Positions 43,144 to 53,273 of a DNA stretch of 58,244 bases are shown piece by piece. The notes below the pieces were generated by a model. It worked only from the letters and a program-made list of their open reading frames with translations, had not been told where the DNA came from and searched no databases. Both the position numbers and the translations under genes were made by a program. Each line of letters begins with the position of its first letter. The first letter of the stretch is position 1. The stretch comes from JANRIC01 sp033765345 (GTDB lineage: Bacteria > Bacteroidota > Bacteroidia > Cytophagales > Microscillaceae), in contig JANRIC010000008.1 of NCBI GenBank assembly GCA_033765345.1, forward strand, positions 1-58,244, read 5' to 3'.

Positions 43144-45076
43144 TGGCTAAGATGTTTTTAGGTTTGTCAATAGTATCTTTTTTGGGTTTTTCTTTGCGGT
43201 ATAATCTCTCCAATTCCTCGAGAGGTACAGCGACAGGTGTTTTCTCTTCAATAAATTCCTTCTGCAATACCATCGCTTCGGTATCTTTGCGGCTAATCTC
43301 ACCTTTTAGATATTTTTCAATCATCAGAGCAGCAATCGGGGCAGCCCAAGTTCCGCCAAAGCCAGCATTTTCCACATAAACCGCCATTGCGATTTTTGGA
43401 TTTTCCATAGGGGCGAAAGCAATAAATACCGAATGATCTTCGCCGTGCGGGTTCTGGGCGGTTCCGGTTTTGCCACATACTTCCAATCCCTGAATAATGG
43501 CTGTATAAGATACAGTACCACTTAAATAAGCTCCACGCATACCTTGGATGATCAGTTCAAAGTGTTTGGGATCAATCTTAGTATGATGTTTTACAAGGTA
43601 TTCAGGTTTGGGTGCCTGACGATTTCCAATTGCTTTGACGAGGTGAGGGGTGAAATAATAACCTCGGTTGGCAATAATAGCGGCTACATTGGCCAACTGA
43701 ACAGGCAGCACCCCTATTTCGCCTTGTCCGATACTAAGGGAGTAGATATTTGAATATTTCCAGTTGTCTTTTCCGTATCGAGTATCAAAAAAATTCAGAT
43801 CAGGGATAAGCCCTCCCAATTCATTAGCCAGATCAATGCCGGTTTTTCTACCCAAATTAAAGGTAGTGATATAATCTCGCCAAGTGCTATAACCTGCCCG
43901 GTGATCTCCATCGCGGGCTACTGTCGTAATACTATCTTTTTGGCTGATTACATTTTGATGCACAATTCTGCGGAATACCTGATAATAATAGGGATTACAG
44001 GAGTGCTGAATAGAGCGTTGTAGGTCGGTAGTAGGATGCCAGTGGCATTTGACCAGGGCTTTGTTGCAGGGGAAGACGGTTTGATCATTGACCACGTGTT
44101 CTTGCATAGCAATCAAAGCCTGTACAGTTTTAAAAGTTGATCCCGGAGGATATTTGGCTTGAATAGTCCTATTAAAGAGCGGTTTATGATCATCTCGCAA
44201 TAACTTATTGTAGTTTTTCGGGAAATCGCCACCTGTTAGAATATTCGGATCATAAGAAGGGGCTGAGATCATCGCCAATACCTCACCAGTGGAGGGTTCG
44301 ATGGCTACGATAGCTCCTTTTTTGTTTTTCATCAGAAGCTCTCCATATTGCTGAAGCTCAAGATCAATGGTAGAGATCAGCCTTTGGCCATCTACCTTGG
44401 TACTATCAAAAGCACCACCTTTGTATTTACCCTTTCGGTTTCCGTGGGCATCTTCCCAGAAATATTCAGCCCCTTTGATGCCACGAAGTTCTTTTTCATA
44501 AGCAGCTTCAAGCCCGCTTTTGCCCACATAGTCGCCCAATTGATAATATCCAGAAGTATCCCCTTCCAATGATTCAGGGCTTATTTCAGCGATATAACCC
44601 AGTGCGTGCGCCAAGCTGGTATGCGGATAAAGGCGTACTGTGCGCGAATCAACCGAAAATCCCCGATAAGTAATGAGGCGATCTTGGATGCGGGCATATT
44701 CTACTTTGGAGATTTGCTTGATAAAAGGGACTTTTTTGTTCCTATAATGCTTTACTTCGGCAAGTTTTTTGGCAAATTCTTCGGGGCTAATCCCCACCAA
44801 TTGACAAAAACCCAGCGTATCTTTCAAATCCACCTGAGAAGGAGTAATCATAATATCATAGACAGGAGCATTGACCACCAACACCCTTCCCTTACGATCC
44901 AGAATCGTACCTCGATGAGGATAAATAACCCTCCGTTTGATAGAATTGTCCTCAGCTCGAAGTTTATAATCTTCATTGACTACCTGGATGATAAAAAGCT
45001 TTACCAGGAAAACCAATCCTGTAAGGAAAAATATTCCCAAAACTGTCCATTTTCTATTTTCGAGCATGGCTGACAT
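43133..45076 (-). CDS. mrdA: Penicillin-binding protein 2 (elongasome transpeptidase)
   Basis: The 647-residue class B PBP has one N-terminal transmembrane helix (residues 11-31) and a dimerisation/pedestal domain starting at YPHRGTILDRKG. The transpeptidase domain carries the serine motif STFK (313-316), SCN (359-361) and KTG (536-538). It cross-links side-wall peptidoglycan with RodA. A cysteine/histidine cluster (C337, C344, H345, H347) is seen, as in many PBP2 proteins. The start overlaps mreD by 23 bp; the alternative ATG at 45067 (MLENRKW) would overlap by 14 bp. Confidence 0.95.
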   Translation of the reverse strand: MSAMLENRKWTVLGIFFLTGLVFLVKLFIIQVVNEDYKLRAEDNSIKRRVIYPHRGTILDRKGRVLVVNAPVYDIMITPSQVDLKDTLGFCQLVGISPEEFAKKLAEVKHYRNKKVPFIKQISKVEYARIQDRLITYRGFSVDSRTVRLYPHTSLAHALGYIAEISPESLEGDTSGYYQLGDYVGKSGLEAAYEKELRGIKGAEYFWEDAHGNRKGKYKGGAFDSTKVDGQRLISTIDLELQQYGELLMKNKKGAIVAIEPSTGEVLAMISAPSYDPNILTGGDFPKNYNKLLRDDHKPLFNRTIQAKYPPGSTFKTVQALIAMQEHVVNDQTVFPCNKALVKCHWHPTTDLQRSIQHSCNPYYYQVFRRIVHQNVISQKDSITTVARDGDHRAGYSTWRDYITTFNLGRKTGIDLANELGGLIPDLNFFDTRYGKDNWKYSNIYSLSIGQGEIGVLPVQLANVAAIIANRGYYFTPHLVKAIGNRQAPKPEYLVKHHTKIDPKHFELIIQGMRGAYLSGTVSYTAIIQGLEVCGKTGTAQNPHGEDHSVFIAFAPMENPKIAMAVYVENAGFGGTWAAPIAALMIEKYLKGEISRKDTEAMVLQKEFIEEKTPVAVPLEELERLYRKEKPKKDTIDKPKNILAIGH

Positions 45077-45575
45077 AAGGCGAATTAAATGAGTATTGAA
45101 TAAGAATAATCACCAAGACAGTAAACAAAGTACTGGCTACAGATTTGAGTAGTGTACCCGGAAACATCCCAAAGTTAAATCTTTGTAAAACAAACAAAAT
45201 AAAATGATGAATTCCTACCAGAATTAGAGCATAAGTCAAAAACCAGCGAAAACCTGCTTCTTTGATAGAAATAGCCAAAATTTCTTGTTTGGAAGTCATC
45301 AGACGTACCACAATTGGCCTGATGAACGCCACCAATACACAAGCCGCACTGTGAATTCCCAGAGTATCATAAAAAATATCGATCAGGAAACCCAGCACAA
45401 AACCAAGTATGAGTAAAAGTACTTTGTCAATTTCCAGCGGAAAAATCAATAAATAGTTGATATAGATAAAACAAAAGGCAATACCAAAAAGCTCCAGATT
45501 TTTGGCAAAAAAGACTTGAATAAATACATAGACAAAAAAAAGTATGATCAGTTTGATCGGATTTGAGTTATTCAT
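45054..45575 (-). CDS. mreD: Rod-shape protein MreD
   Basis: The 173-residue inner-membrane protein has about five to six predicted helices. The GFLIDIFYDTLGIHSAA stretch matches the conserved region of MreD, the membrane component of the MreBCD elongation complex. It overlaps mreC by 8 bp and mrdA by 23 bp, so the identification rests on fold and position together. Confidence 0.88.
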   Translation of the reverse strand: MNNSNPIKLIILFFVYVFIQVFFAKNLELFGIAFCFIYINYLLIFPLEIDKVLLLILGFVLGFLIDIFYDTLGIHSAACVLVAFIRPIVVRLMTSKQEILAISIKEAGFRWFLTYALILVGIHHFILFVLQRFNFGMFPGTLLKSVASTLFTVLVIILIQYSFNSPYVSHARK

Positions 45576-46416
45576 TGATTTCTTCGTAGGTCTCTGTTTC
45601 CAGAGAATCTTTGGCTAGTTTCAAAGCATTTTTCACCACATATACATAGGTCAGTCTGTTAAAATTCGTAGCCAACCTCACGTCTATATTTAAAAAAGAC
45701 TCTGAAACCGTTGTTTTTTTATTAATTTGCTCAACAAAACCCACCAAAATTTTGGGGGGATAAGTCGTATTAAAACCAGAGGTAACGATGGTATCACCTT
45801 TATTGACAGTCAGATAATCAGGTATATCTACCAATTTGGCATAACGGGGAGATTTGCCATCCCACTTGAGGCTTCCCAGTTCATTGTTTTTCTTGAGTTG
45901 AGCAGATATTGAAATACCTGTATGCAATACAGAAATTACTGTTGAAAAGTACTCACTGCTGGCACTCACCTGACCCACAATGCCATTGGGAGAGATTACA
46001 CCCATGCCTTTTTCTATTCCGTGTCTTTTGCCCTTGTTGATAGTCATATAATTTTGTGCCCGGTGGGTTGAGTTATTTACAACCCTAGCTAAGGTATAAT
46101 TATATTGATTAATAATCAAGGGGTCTGTCACAGGCTCGATGTCAGAAAACTGCTTTTTTTGTTCTTGTTGACTAAGTAATTGTCTTAATCGACGGTTTTC
46201 CCAGGCTAATTCTTGATTCACCTGTTTGAGATGAAAATAGTCCGTTACACTACCCGAAATGCTAAACATCACGCCTACATAACGATTGGCAGAGTTGAAA
46301 AAAACTGCATTTTGGTAACGATTGTTGTTGACAAGTAGCCAGATACTTAAGATTTCCAAGGCAATAAAGGATAGGAAAACCCGATATTGCCGGATGAGAA
46401 GCCATATTGCTGACAT
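45568..46416 (-). CDS. mreC: Rod-shape protein MreC
   Basis: The 282-residue protein has one N-terminal transmembrane helix (about 8-28), a coiled-coil segment (about 60-92, NQELAWENRRLRQLLSQQEQ) and the periplasmic double beta-barrel with GVISPNGIVGQVSASSEYFS and IVTSGFNTTYPPKILVGFV. MreC links cytoplasmic MreB to PBP2 and RodA. It starts 13 bp after mreB. Confidence 0.93.
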   Translation of the reverse strand: MSAIWLLIRQYRVFLSFIALEILSIWLLVNNNRYQNAVFFNSANRYVGVMFSISGSVTDYFHLKQVNQELAWENRRLRQLLSQQEQKKQFSDIEPVTDPLIINQYNYTLARVVNNSTHRAQNYMTINKGKRHGIEKGMGVISPNGIVGQVSASSEYFSTVISVLHTGISISAQLKKNNELGSLKWDGKSPRYAKLVDIPDYLTVNKGDTIVTSGFNTTYPPKILVGFVEQINKKTTVSESFLNIDVRLATNFNRLTYVYVVKNALKLAKDSLETETYEEINE

Positions 46417-46429
46417 ATTCTTTTTTCTA

Positions 46430-47452
46430 TTACATCAAAACGGGCTTAAAAGCTTCCAGATTGCGTAATGCAATTCCGGTTCCTCTTACCACGGCTCTTA
46501 GGGGGTCTTCGGCTACGTGAATAGGCAGTTTGGTCTTCAGGGATAATCTTTTATCCAAGCCTTTCAGCAAAGCACCACCACCTGTCAGATAAATGCCATT
46601 GTTGTAAATATCTGCTGAAAGCTCAGGGGGAGACATCTCTAAGGTTTTGAGTACGCCGTCTTCTACTTTGGAGATGGATTTATCGAGGCAAAAAGCGATT
46701 TCAGAATAACTTACTTTGATGGTTTTTGGGATACCAGTCATCAAATCTCTACCTCTCACTTCATAATCTTCTGGAGCATCATCCAATTCGGACATGGCTG
46801 ATCCTACTTCCATTTTTACCTTTTCGGCTGATCTTTCACCAATCAACAGATTGTGTTGTCTACGCATATAATCCAGAATATCACGCGTAAATACATCCCC
46901 AGCAACTTTCAGAGATTGTTCACAAACGATACCAGAAAGTGCAATGACAGCAATTTCGGTAGTTCCTCCTCCAATGTCAACAACCATGGAGCCTACGGGT
47001 TCCTCGATATTGATTCCGATACCAATGGCAGCAGCAATCGGCTCGTGGATCATAAATACTTCCCTTGCTCCGGTGTGTTCTGCGGCTTCTTTAACGGCTC
47101 TTTTTTCCACTTCGGTAATTCCTGAGGGGATACAAATCACCATTCGGTAAGAAGGAGTAAATAATCGGTTACCGGTATTGATCATTTTGATCATTCCCTT
47201 AATCATCAGCTCGGCAGCAGTAAAGTCAGCGATTACTCCATCTTTGAGCGGGCGAATGGTTCTAATATTGTCGTGGGTTTTTTCGTGCATTTGCATCGCC
47301 TCACGTCCGATGGCAATTACTTTATCGGATTTACGATCTAGGGCGATGATAGAGGGTTCATCTACCACCACCTTATCTTTATAAATGATTAAGGTATTGG
47401 CAGTACCGAGGTCGATAGCAATATCTCCCGTAAAAAAGTCTCTTAATCCCAT
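46430..47452 (-). CDS. mreB: Actin-like cell-shape protein MreB
   Basis: The 340-residue actin homologue forms the membrane-bound filaments that direct side-wall growth. The phosphate-1 motif DIAIDLGTANT, phosphate-2 VVDIGGGTTEIAV, and the adenosine motif YLTGGGALLKGLD are present. The ATG at 47452 (MGLRDFFTGD) is preferred because the N-terminus then matches other Bacteroidota MreB proteins; a TTG at 47470 is also in frame. It is the first mre gene, 49 bp after purH. Confidence 0.95.
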   Translation of the reverse strand: MGLRDFFTGDIAIDLGTANTLIIYKDKVVVDEPSIIALDRKSDKVIAIGREAMQMHEKTHDNIRTIRPLKDGVIADFTAAELMIKGMIKMINTGNRLFTPSYRMVICIPSGITEVEKRAVKEAAEHTGAREVFMIHEPIAAAIGIGINIEEPVGSMVVDIGGGTTEIAVIALSGIVCEQSLKVAGDVFTRDILDYMRRQHNLLIGERSAEKVKMEVGSAMSELDDAPEDYEVRGRDLMTGIPKTIKVSYSEIAFCLDKSISKVEDGVLKTLEMSPPELSADIYNNGIYLTGGGALLKGLDKRLSLKTKLPIHVAEDPLRAVVRGTGIALRNLEAFKPVLM

Positions 47453-47501
47453 GAATGATAGAAATTTCAATATTTTAAAGATTTAAGTGAAACAATTAAT
47501 T

Positions 47502-49022
47502 TTAGTGTTTAAAATGTCTGAAACCGGTCAAGACCATAGCCATTCCCAGCTGATCACAGGCATCTATGGAGTCCTGATCACGTATAGATCCTCCGGGTTG
47601 TATTACAGCTTTTATGCCAACTTGGCCGGCAATTTCTACACAATCCGGAAAAGGGAAAAAAGCATCCGAAGCCATGACAGCCCCTTGCAAATCAAAGCCA
47701 AATTCATTTGCTTTGGCAATGGCTTGTTTGAGGGCATCTACCCTTGAAGTCTGCCCGACTCCTGCTGCCAATAATTGGTTATTTTTTGCCAGCACAATGG
47801 TATTTGATTTGGCGTGTTTCACCAGGACATTGGCAAAAAGTAAAGCTTTTACTTCTTCATCACTGGGTGATTTTCGGGTGACGGTTCTGAGTTCGTAGGC
47901 TTCCACTACTTTGGTATCCCGATCTTGAAAGATCACACCATTAAGGATGGTCTTAAACTGATACAGACTATTTATTTTTTGTTTTTTCTTTAGCAAAATA
48001 CGGTTTTGTTTTTGGCGAAGCAAACTCAGGGCATCTTCTTCAAACTCGGGGGCAATCAGTACTTCAAAAAACAACTTGTGGAGTTCTTCGGCACTTTCCA
48101 AATCTACGGGGCGGTTGGTAGCAATGACCCCTCCAAAAGCCGAAACGGGGTCTCCAGCAAGTGCTTTGAGATAGGCTTCTTTAGGGGTTTCGGCAATTGC
48201 CATTCCACAAGCATTGGTATGTTTGATAATGGCATAAGCTGTATCTTCAAATTCCTCTACCAAAGCCACGGCACCGTCGACATCTACCAAATTATTGTAG
48301 GATAATTCCTTCCCGCTTAGTTGATCCAGCATAGCTTCTAGATCCCCGTAATAAATTCCTTTTTGGTGAGGATTTTCGCCATATCGGAGTGTTTTACCCT
48401 GCGGAATACTTTGTTTGAAAGGTAAAATATCGATACTATCCTGACTGAAATACTGAAAGATTGCCGTATCATAATGCGAACTTACGTGAAATGCCTGCGT
48501 AGCCAACCATTTGCGGTCTTCAAGCGATAGACTGCCTTGATGCTCTCGAAGTTTGTTCTCGATGTATGAATATTGTGCCTGAGAGGCTACAATGGCTACT
48601 TCTTTAAAATTTTTTGCCGCTGCACGTATCAGTGAGATTCCACCGATGTCAATTTTCTCAATAATTTCTGCTTCTGTCCCTCCAGCAGCCAATGTTTGCT
48701 CAAAAGGATATAAATCCACAATGACCAAATCCAGTTCGGGAATTTCAAATTGGCTCATCTCAGCTTGATCATCTTGTACGTCAGCCCGATAGAGAATACC
48801 TCCGAATACTTTGGGATGTAAGGTTTTGACCCTTCCGCCTAGGATTGAGGGATAACCTGTAAGAGATTCTACGGCGATGACTTCGCCACCCAATGACTCG
48901 ATATATTGTTGTGTACCACCGGTTGAGTATATCTTTACTTGATTTTTTTGAAGTAAAGATATAATCGGCTCTAAACCTTCCTTGTGATAAACTGAGATTA
49001 AAGCGGATTGAATTTTTTTCAA
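47502..49022 (-). CDS. purH: Bifunctional AICAR transformylase / IMP cyclohydrolase
   Basis: The 506-residue enzyme catalyses the last two steps of IMP synthesis. The N-terminal cyclohydrolase domain (ALISVYHKEGLEPI, LTGYPSILGGRVKTLHPKV) and the C-terminal transformylase domain with the catalytic Lys-His in IIKHTNACG are complete, as are the C-terminal MASDAFFPFPDC and QPGGSIRDQD. It uses 10-formyl-THF. It is followed after 49 bp by mreB, a gene order common in Bacteroidota, and preceded by purN. Confidence 0.96.
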   Translation of the reverse strand: MKKIQSALISVYHKEGLEPIISLLQKNQVKIYSTGGTQQYIESLGGEVIAVESLTGYPSILGGRVKTLHPKVFGGILYRADVQDDQAEMSQFEIPELDLVIVDLYPFEQTLAAGGTEAEIIEKIDIGGISLIRAAAKNFKEVAIVASQAQYSYIENKLREHQGSLSLEDRKWLATQAFHVSSHYDTAIFQYFSQDSIDILPFKQSIPQGKTLRYGENPHQKGIYYGDLEAMLDQLSGKELSYNNLVDVDGAVALVEEFEDTAYAIIKHTNACGMAIAETPKEAYLKALAGDPVSAFGGVIATNRPVDLESAEELHKLFFEVLIAPEFEEDALSLLRQKQNRILLKKKQKINSLYQFKTILNGVIFQDRDTKVVEAYELRTVTRKSPSDEEVKALLFANVLVKHAKSNTIVLAKNNQLLAAGVGQTSRVDALKQAIAKANEFGFDLQGAVMASDAFFPFPDCVEIAGQVGIKAVIQPGGSIRDQDSIDACDQLGMAMVLTGFRHFKH

Positions 49023-49077
49023 GGTTTTAAAACAATCTGATTAAATTTATGTAAACATCTGAATTTAAGACACAAAA

Positions 49078-49665
49078 CTAGGCAATTTTACTTGATTTAT
49101 TCAATAATTCCTCAATCACTTTTGGGAAATATTTATGCTCCAGGGCTTGTACTTTTTGCGCAATCTTTTCAGGATCATCCTCAGGGCTTAATTCGCAGTG
49201 TGCCTGAAAAATAATCTCTCCTTCATCATAATGATCATTTACATAATGGATGGTTATGCCGCTTTCTCGGTCTCCGGCTTGAAACACGGCCTGGTGTACG
49301 TGTATTCCATACATCCCTTTGCCTCCATATTTGGGAAGTAAAGCCGGGTGAATATTGATGATTTTATGAGGAAATGCATGAATCAAATAATCGGGAATTT
49401 TCCACAAAAAACCAGCAAGAACGACTAGGTTTACTTGTTTTTCCAGAAGTAAATCCAAAATTTCTCTGGTTTCAAAAAATGTTTGACGATTGAATACATA
49501 AGAAAGTATACCTAAATCTGCAGCTCTTTGCAATACCCCTGCTTGAGGGTTATTACTCAGGATACACACAATCTCAATCTGGGGATTATCCCTGAAATAT
49601 TCTGCAATTTTTTGAACATTAGAGCCTGAACCCGATGCAAAGAGCGCGATTTTATGAGTTTGCAT
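49078..49665 (-). CDS. purN: Phosphoribosylglycinamide formyltransferase
   Basis: The 195-residue enzyme transfers the formyl group of 10-formyl-THF to GAR in purine synthesis. The phosphate-binding ASGSGSNVQKI, catalytic Asn/His in INIHPALLPKYGG, and Asp in HYVNDHYDEG are present. It is 55 bp upstream of purH on the same strand and likely heads the purN-purH-mre transcript. Confidence 0.95.
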   Translation of the reverse strand: MQTHKIALFASGSGSNVQKIAEYFRDNPQIEIVCILSNNPQAGVLQRAADLGILSYVFNRQTFFETREILDLLLEKQVNLVVLAGFLWKIPDYLIHAFPHKIINIHPALLPKYGGKGMYGIHVHQAVFQAGDRESGITIHYVNDHYDEGEIIFQAHCELSPEDDPEKIAQKVQALEHKYFPKVIEELLNKSSKIA

Positions 49666-49814
49666 AGATTATAAAGATGTTTTTACAAGCAAATCAGCAT
49701 ATTTTTGAGCAATTAAGCAATATTTCCTAAAAACTCTTCCTTTATTTGGTATTGTTTCTGTAATGGGTATTTCGTCTATTTGCAACCTAAATCAATATTA
49801 AAATCCGATCAAAT

Positions 49815-50606
49815 ATGGCTAAATGGAGATTAATTTTTAAAGCTCTACCTTTTGTATTAATAATTTTGGTGGTTAAGATTATTTTAGTTCAATACCTGTC
49901 TTTTGAGGGTTTTGTGGACCTTCAGGAAGTTCGGGTTTTGCTTACTGCGGGCGTATTTTTGTTGGGTTTTATGCTGGCCGGAACCATGGCCGATTACAAA
50001 GAAAGTGAAAAAATTCCTGGGGAAATCTCTATTTACTTAGAAAGTATCGCAGAGATTAGTCATAATTTAGCACTTAAAACCGGACTGGATACCGAGCAAA
50101 TTAAGCTTGAAATGCTGGATTTGTCCCGGTCTATTTACAATTGGCTTTATAAGCATATCAGCCACCAGGAAATGTATCGGGCTTTGTCTCGATACAATAC
50201 GACCATTCAGCGAATTGATCAGGCTGGAGGTGCCCCCCCACTCATAGGAAGCCTATCCACACAATTGCATCATCTCAGAAAGCTGGTTACCCGTACCCAA
50301 GTCATTTCAAATACTGGTTTTTTGGCTACGGGCTATGCGCTATTGGAATTATTAATAGCCATCATCTGTGTACTTTTATTGGTTGCCAAATTCGAGAATT
50401 TAGTATCCGAGATAGTTAGGGTTTTGGTAGCAGGTCTGATCTATATTTATATGTATATGCTCATCAGAGATATTGATGATCCTTTTGAGTATAAAGCCGG
50501 ACACCAAACAGGCTCGGCAGAGGTTTCGCTTTTACCTTTAGAAGATTATATACGCCGTTTGGAGCAAAGTATCAAAGAAACCAAATACAATCCGGTCAAG
50601 GATTAG
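49815..50606 (+). CDS. Bestrophin-like membrane protein, function unknown
   Basis: The 263-residue protein has two hydrophobic helices near the N-terminus (about 10-30 and 42-62), a long helical cytoplasmic region (70-160), and two more membrane helices (about 165-215), followed by IRDIDDPFEYK. This layout resembles bestrophin-like/DUF4239 proteins, possible anion channels, but the match is by pattern only. It diverges from purN, and its last codons overlap the end of the convergent lon gene by 11 bp. Confidence 0.62.
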   Translation: MAKWRLIFKALPFVLIILVVKIILVQYLSFEGFVDLQEVRVLLTAGVFLLGFMLAGTMADYKESEKIPGEISIYLESIAEISHNLALKTGLDTEQIKLEMLDLSRSIYNWLYKHISHQEMYRALSRYNTTIQRIDQAGGAPPLIGSLSTQLHHLRKLVTRTQVISNTGFLATGYALLELLIAIICVLLLVAKFENLVSEIVRVLVAGLIYIYMYMLIRDIDDPFEYKAGHQTGSAEVSLLPLEDYIRRLEQSIKETKYNPVKD

Positions 50607-53082
50607 TTTTGGTTTCATGCTGCAAAAGAGAATAAGGCGAGTTTTTCACCTTTTCTTTTTCCAAAGCCAGGTCAAGTACTTCACTGGCATAGTGCACATA
50701 ATGAATCTGAAGTCCTTTGAGGTATTCGGCGTTGATCTCTGAAATATCTTTTTGGTTTTTCTGACAAAGTATAATTTCTTTGATTCCAGCTCTGCGGGCA
50801 GCTAGGATTTTTTCTTTGATTCCTCCCACGGGCAACACTCTTCCGCGAAGGGTGATTTCTCCGGTCATTGCCAGTTTATCTCTGACCTTTCTTTGGGTAA
50901 AAAGCGAGGCCAATGACGTAAACATCGCAATTCCTGCCGAAGGTCCGTCCTTTGGCACTGCACCGGCTGGTACGTGAATATGTAAATCAAAATCTTCAAA
51001 GAGTCTTTGCTCTATTCCGATCAGATGCGCAATAGCTTTGAGATGTGAAAGAGCTGCGGTGGCCGATTCTTTCATTACTTCTCCCAATTGCCCTGAAAGG
51101 ATGAGTTTACCTTTGCCACGATTCAGGCTCGATTCAATAAAAAGTATTTCTCCTCCGAAAGAAGTCCAGGCCAATCCAATGACGATGCCGGGTAGATCGT
51201 TTTTTTGATATTCTTCTGTGTCATATACCTCTACGCCCAAAAGATTCTGCACGGTCGCAGGCAAAATATTTTTTTCGTAATCCTCCCCCAAAGCAATCGC
51301 TTTGGCTACTTTACGTGTGATGGCTCCGATTTGGCGTTTGAGGTTTCGCACGCCGGATTCCCGGGTATAATTTTCAATGATTTTGGCAATAGATCTATTT
51401 TCAAATTTAAGCTCTTTGCCTATCAGTCCGTGTTCTATTTTTTGTTCGGGAATCAGATGTTTTTTGGCGATTTGAATTTTTTCTTCCAGGGTGTATCCAT
51501 TGATCTCTATGATCTCCATTCGATCTCTTAGAGCCGGATGAATGGTATCCAAGTTATTGGCTGTGGCAATAAAAAGGACGTGTGACAAATCGTATTCTAC
51601 CTCCAGGTAATTGTCTGAAAAACTATTATTTTGCTCAGGATCAAGCACTTCTAATAAAGCAGATGCTGGGTCGCCCCGCATATCAGAAGATACTTTGTCA
51701 ATTTCATCTAGGATGAACACCGGATTAGAAGACTGTACTTTTTTAAGATTTTGTATTATTTTACCAGGCATCGCTCCTACATAGGTTTTGCGATGTCCAC
51801 GAATTTCAGCCTCATCGTGCAAACCTCCCAGCGCAATTCTTGCATAATTGCGGTTGAGTGCTTTGGCAATTGATTTGCCTAGGGAAGTTTTTCCTACCCC
51901 AGGAGGCCCGTAAAAGCACAAAATGGGGCTTTTCATATCATTCTTAAGCTTAAGCACTGCCAAGTATTCCAAAATACGATCTTTGACCATATCAAGCCCG
52001 TAATGGTCTTTATCCAAAATTTTGCGGGCTTTCAACAAATCCAAAGAATCCTTAGTAAATTCATTCCAGGGTAATTCTACCAATAATTCTACATAATTTA
52101 AGGCTACGGGATATTCAGCCGCAGAAGGGTTCATTCGGCTGATTTTATCTACTTCTTTGTAAAAATGAGTGGCTACTTCATCACTCCATTTTTTCTTCAA
52201 AGCCTTAGTTTTGAGCATTTCCAATTCCTGGTCGGCACCTTCATAACCCAGTTCGTCCTGCAAGACCTTAATCTGTTGTCGCAGATAATAATCTCTCTGT
52301 TGCTGATCTAGGTCAGAATGAACCTTGTTTTGGATTTCATTTTTAAGCTCCAGGAGTTGAATATCCTTGTGCATAAACTCCAGCAAAAGAGTTGCTCGGG
52401 TAATGCCATCATTGATCTCTAAAAGTCTTTGTTTTTCAGATACTTCGGCACTGATATTGGATGATAAGAAGTGTGTCAGAAAACTAGCACTCTCAATATT
52501 ATCCAGGGCAACCTGCGCTTCCTGGGGAATTTCAGGGTTTAATCTCAGAATTTTAGTAGCTGATTCTTTGAGTGAAGATACAAGGGCTTTGACTTCTTTG
52601 TCATCTTTGGGGGGGAAATTTTCGCCAATAGTTTGCACACGCGCCGTAATGTAGGGGTCTTCCTGGAGGTAATCCAATATTTTGAATCGTTTTCGCCCCT
52701 GAATGATAATGGTGGTATTCCCGTCTGGGAGAATCAACATTTTGAGAATATGCGCTAAAGTGCCAATTTGATGGAGATCCTCCGTTGAGGGTTCCTCAAT
52801 ATGGCTATTGCCCTGCGCAATAACACCAATGGTTCTTTCGCCTTTGTAAGCTTTTTTTACTAATCGGATAGATTTTTTCCTTCCAACCGTTATAGGAATC
52901 ACTACACCAGGAAATAAAACAGTGTTTTTTACTGGTAAAATGGGTAAAACATCTATAATTTTATCGTTTTCGTCTTCATCATCATCTTCGTTAGTAATGA
53001 GTGGAATCATCTCAACTCTATCATCATCTTGTATATCACTGAGAATGATATTAACGATGGGTTCCTTTTCTTTCTTCTTCAT
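50596..53082 (-). CDS. lon: ATP-dependent protease Lon
   Basis: The 828-residue AAA+ protease degrades misfolded and regulatory proteins in the cytoplasm. It has the N-terminal substrate domain (LPVKNTVLFPGVV), the ATPase domain with Walker A GPPGVGKTS (about 392-400) and Walker B VFILDEIDK, and the C-terminal Ser/Lys dyad in PKDGPSAGI and GGIKEKILAARRAG. The frame is open to 53118, but a predicted -7 element (TAAATTTG, 53123-53116) overlaps those codons, so the ATG at 53082 is chosen. An acidic stretch (NEDDDEDENDK) near the N-terminus is unusual. It overlaps the convergent membrane-protein gene by 11 bp. Confidence 0.96.
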   Translation of the reverse strand: MKKKEKEPIVNIILSDIQDDDRVEMIPLITNEDDDEDENDKIIDVLPILPVKNTVLFPGVVIPITVGRKKSIRLVKKAYKGERTIGVIAQGNSHIEEPSTEDLHQIGTLAHILKMLILPDGNTTIIIQGRKRFKILDYLQEDPYITARVQTIGENFPPKDDKEVKALVSSLKESATKILRLNPEIPQEAQVALDNIESASFLTHFLSSNISAEVSEKQRLLEINDGITRATLLLEFMHKDIQLLELKNEIQNKVHSDLDQQQRDYYLRQQIKVLQDELGYEGADQELEMLKTKALKKKWSDEVATHFYKEVDKISRMNPSAAEYPVALNYVELLVELPWNEFTKDSLDLLKARKILDKDHYGLDMVKDRILEYLAVLKLKNDMKSPILCFYGPPGVGKTSLGKSIAKALNRNYARIALGGLHDEAEIRGHRKTYVGAMPGKIIQNLKKVQSSNPVFILDEIDKVSSDMRGDPASALLEVLDPEQNNSFSDNYLEVEYDLSHVLFIATANNLDTIHPALRDRMEIIEINGYTLEEKIQIAKKHLIPEQKIEHGLIGKELKFENRSIAKIIENYTRESGVRNLKRQIGAITRKVAKAIALGEDYEKNILPATVQNLLGVEVYDTEEYQKNDLPGIVIGLAWTSFGGEILFIESSLNRGKGKLILSGQLGEVMKESATAALSHLKAIAHLIGIEQRLFEDFDLHIHVPAGAVPKDGPSAGIAMFTSLASLFTQRKVRDKLAMTGEITLRGRVLPVGGIKEKILAARRAGIKEIILCQKNQKDISEINAEYLKGLQIHYVHYASEVLDLALEKEKVKNSPYSLLQHETKTNP

Positions 53083-53115
53083 AGAGGGAATTTTTGCAGC
53101 CTTGTCAAGTTGGCA

Positions 53116-53123
53116 CAAATTTA
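53116..53123 (-). promoter_or_regulatory. Predicted -7 element of lon
   Basis: TAAATTTG on the minus strand matches TAnnTTTG exactly and lies 34-41 bp before the ATG at 53082. TCTTG at 53145-53141 could be a -33 box with a 17-nt spacer, slightly short. The element argues against initiation at the in-frame codon at 53118. Confidence 0.5.
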
Positions 53124-53273
53124 GTAAAAAATAAGTACAGCAAGACCATATTAATCGTTATAATAAAAACTACAAGCCTTATGCCAAGCAGCATTTAGAA
53201 CATTTTGTCAGTTTATATGATGCCAGTTTTTCTTGATGTTAAATAAAAACCTCCGGAAAGAAAATTTTTTTCA

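Noticed and set aside
53083..53118. Extended N-terminus for Lon
   Set aside because: The extra 12 codons overlap a predicted -7 promoter element and are not typical of Lon N-termini.
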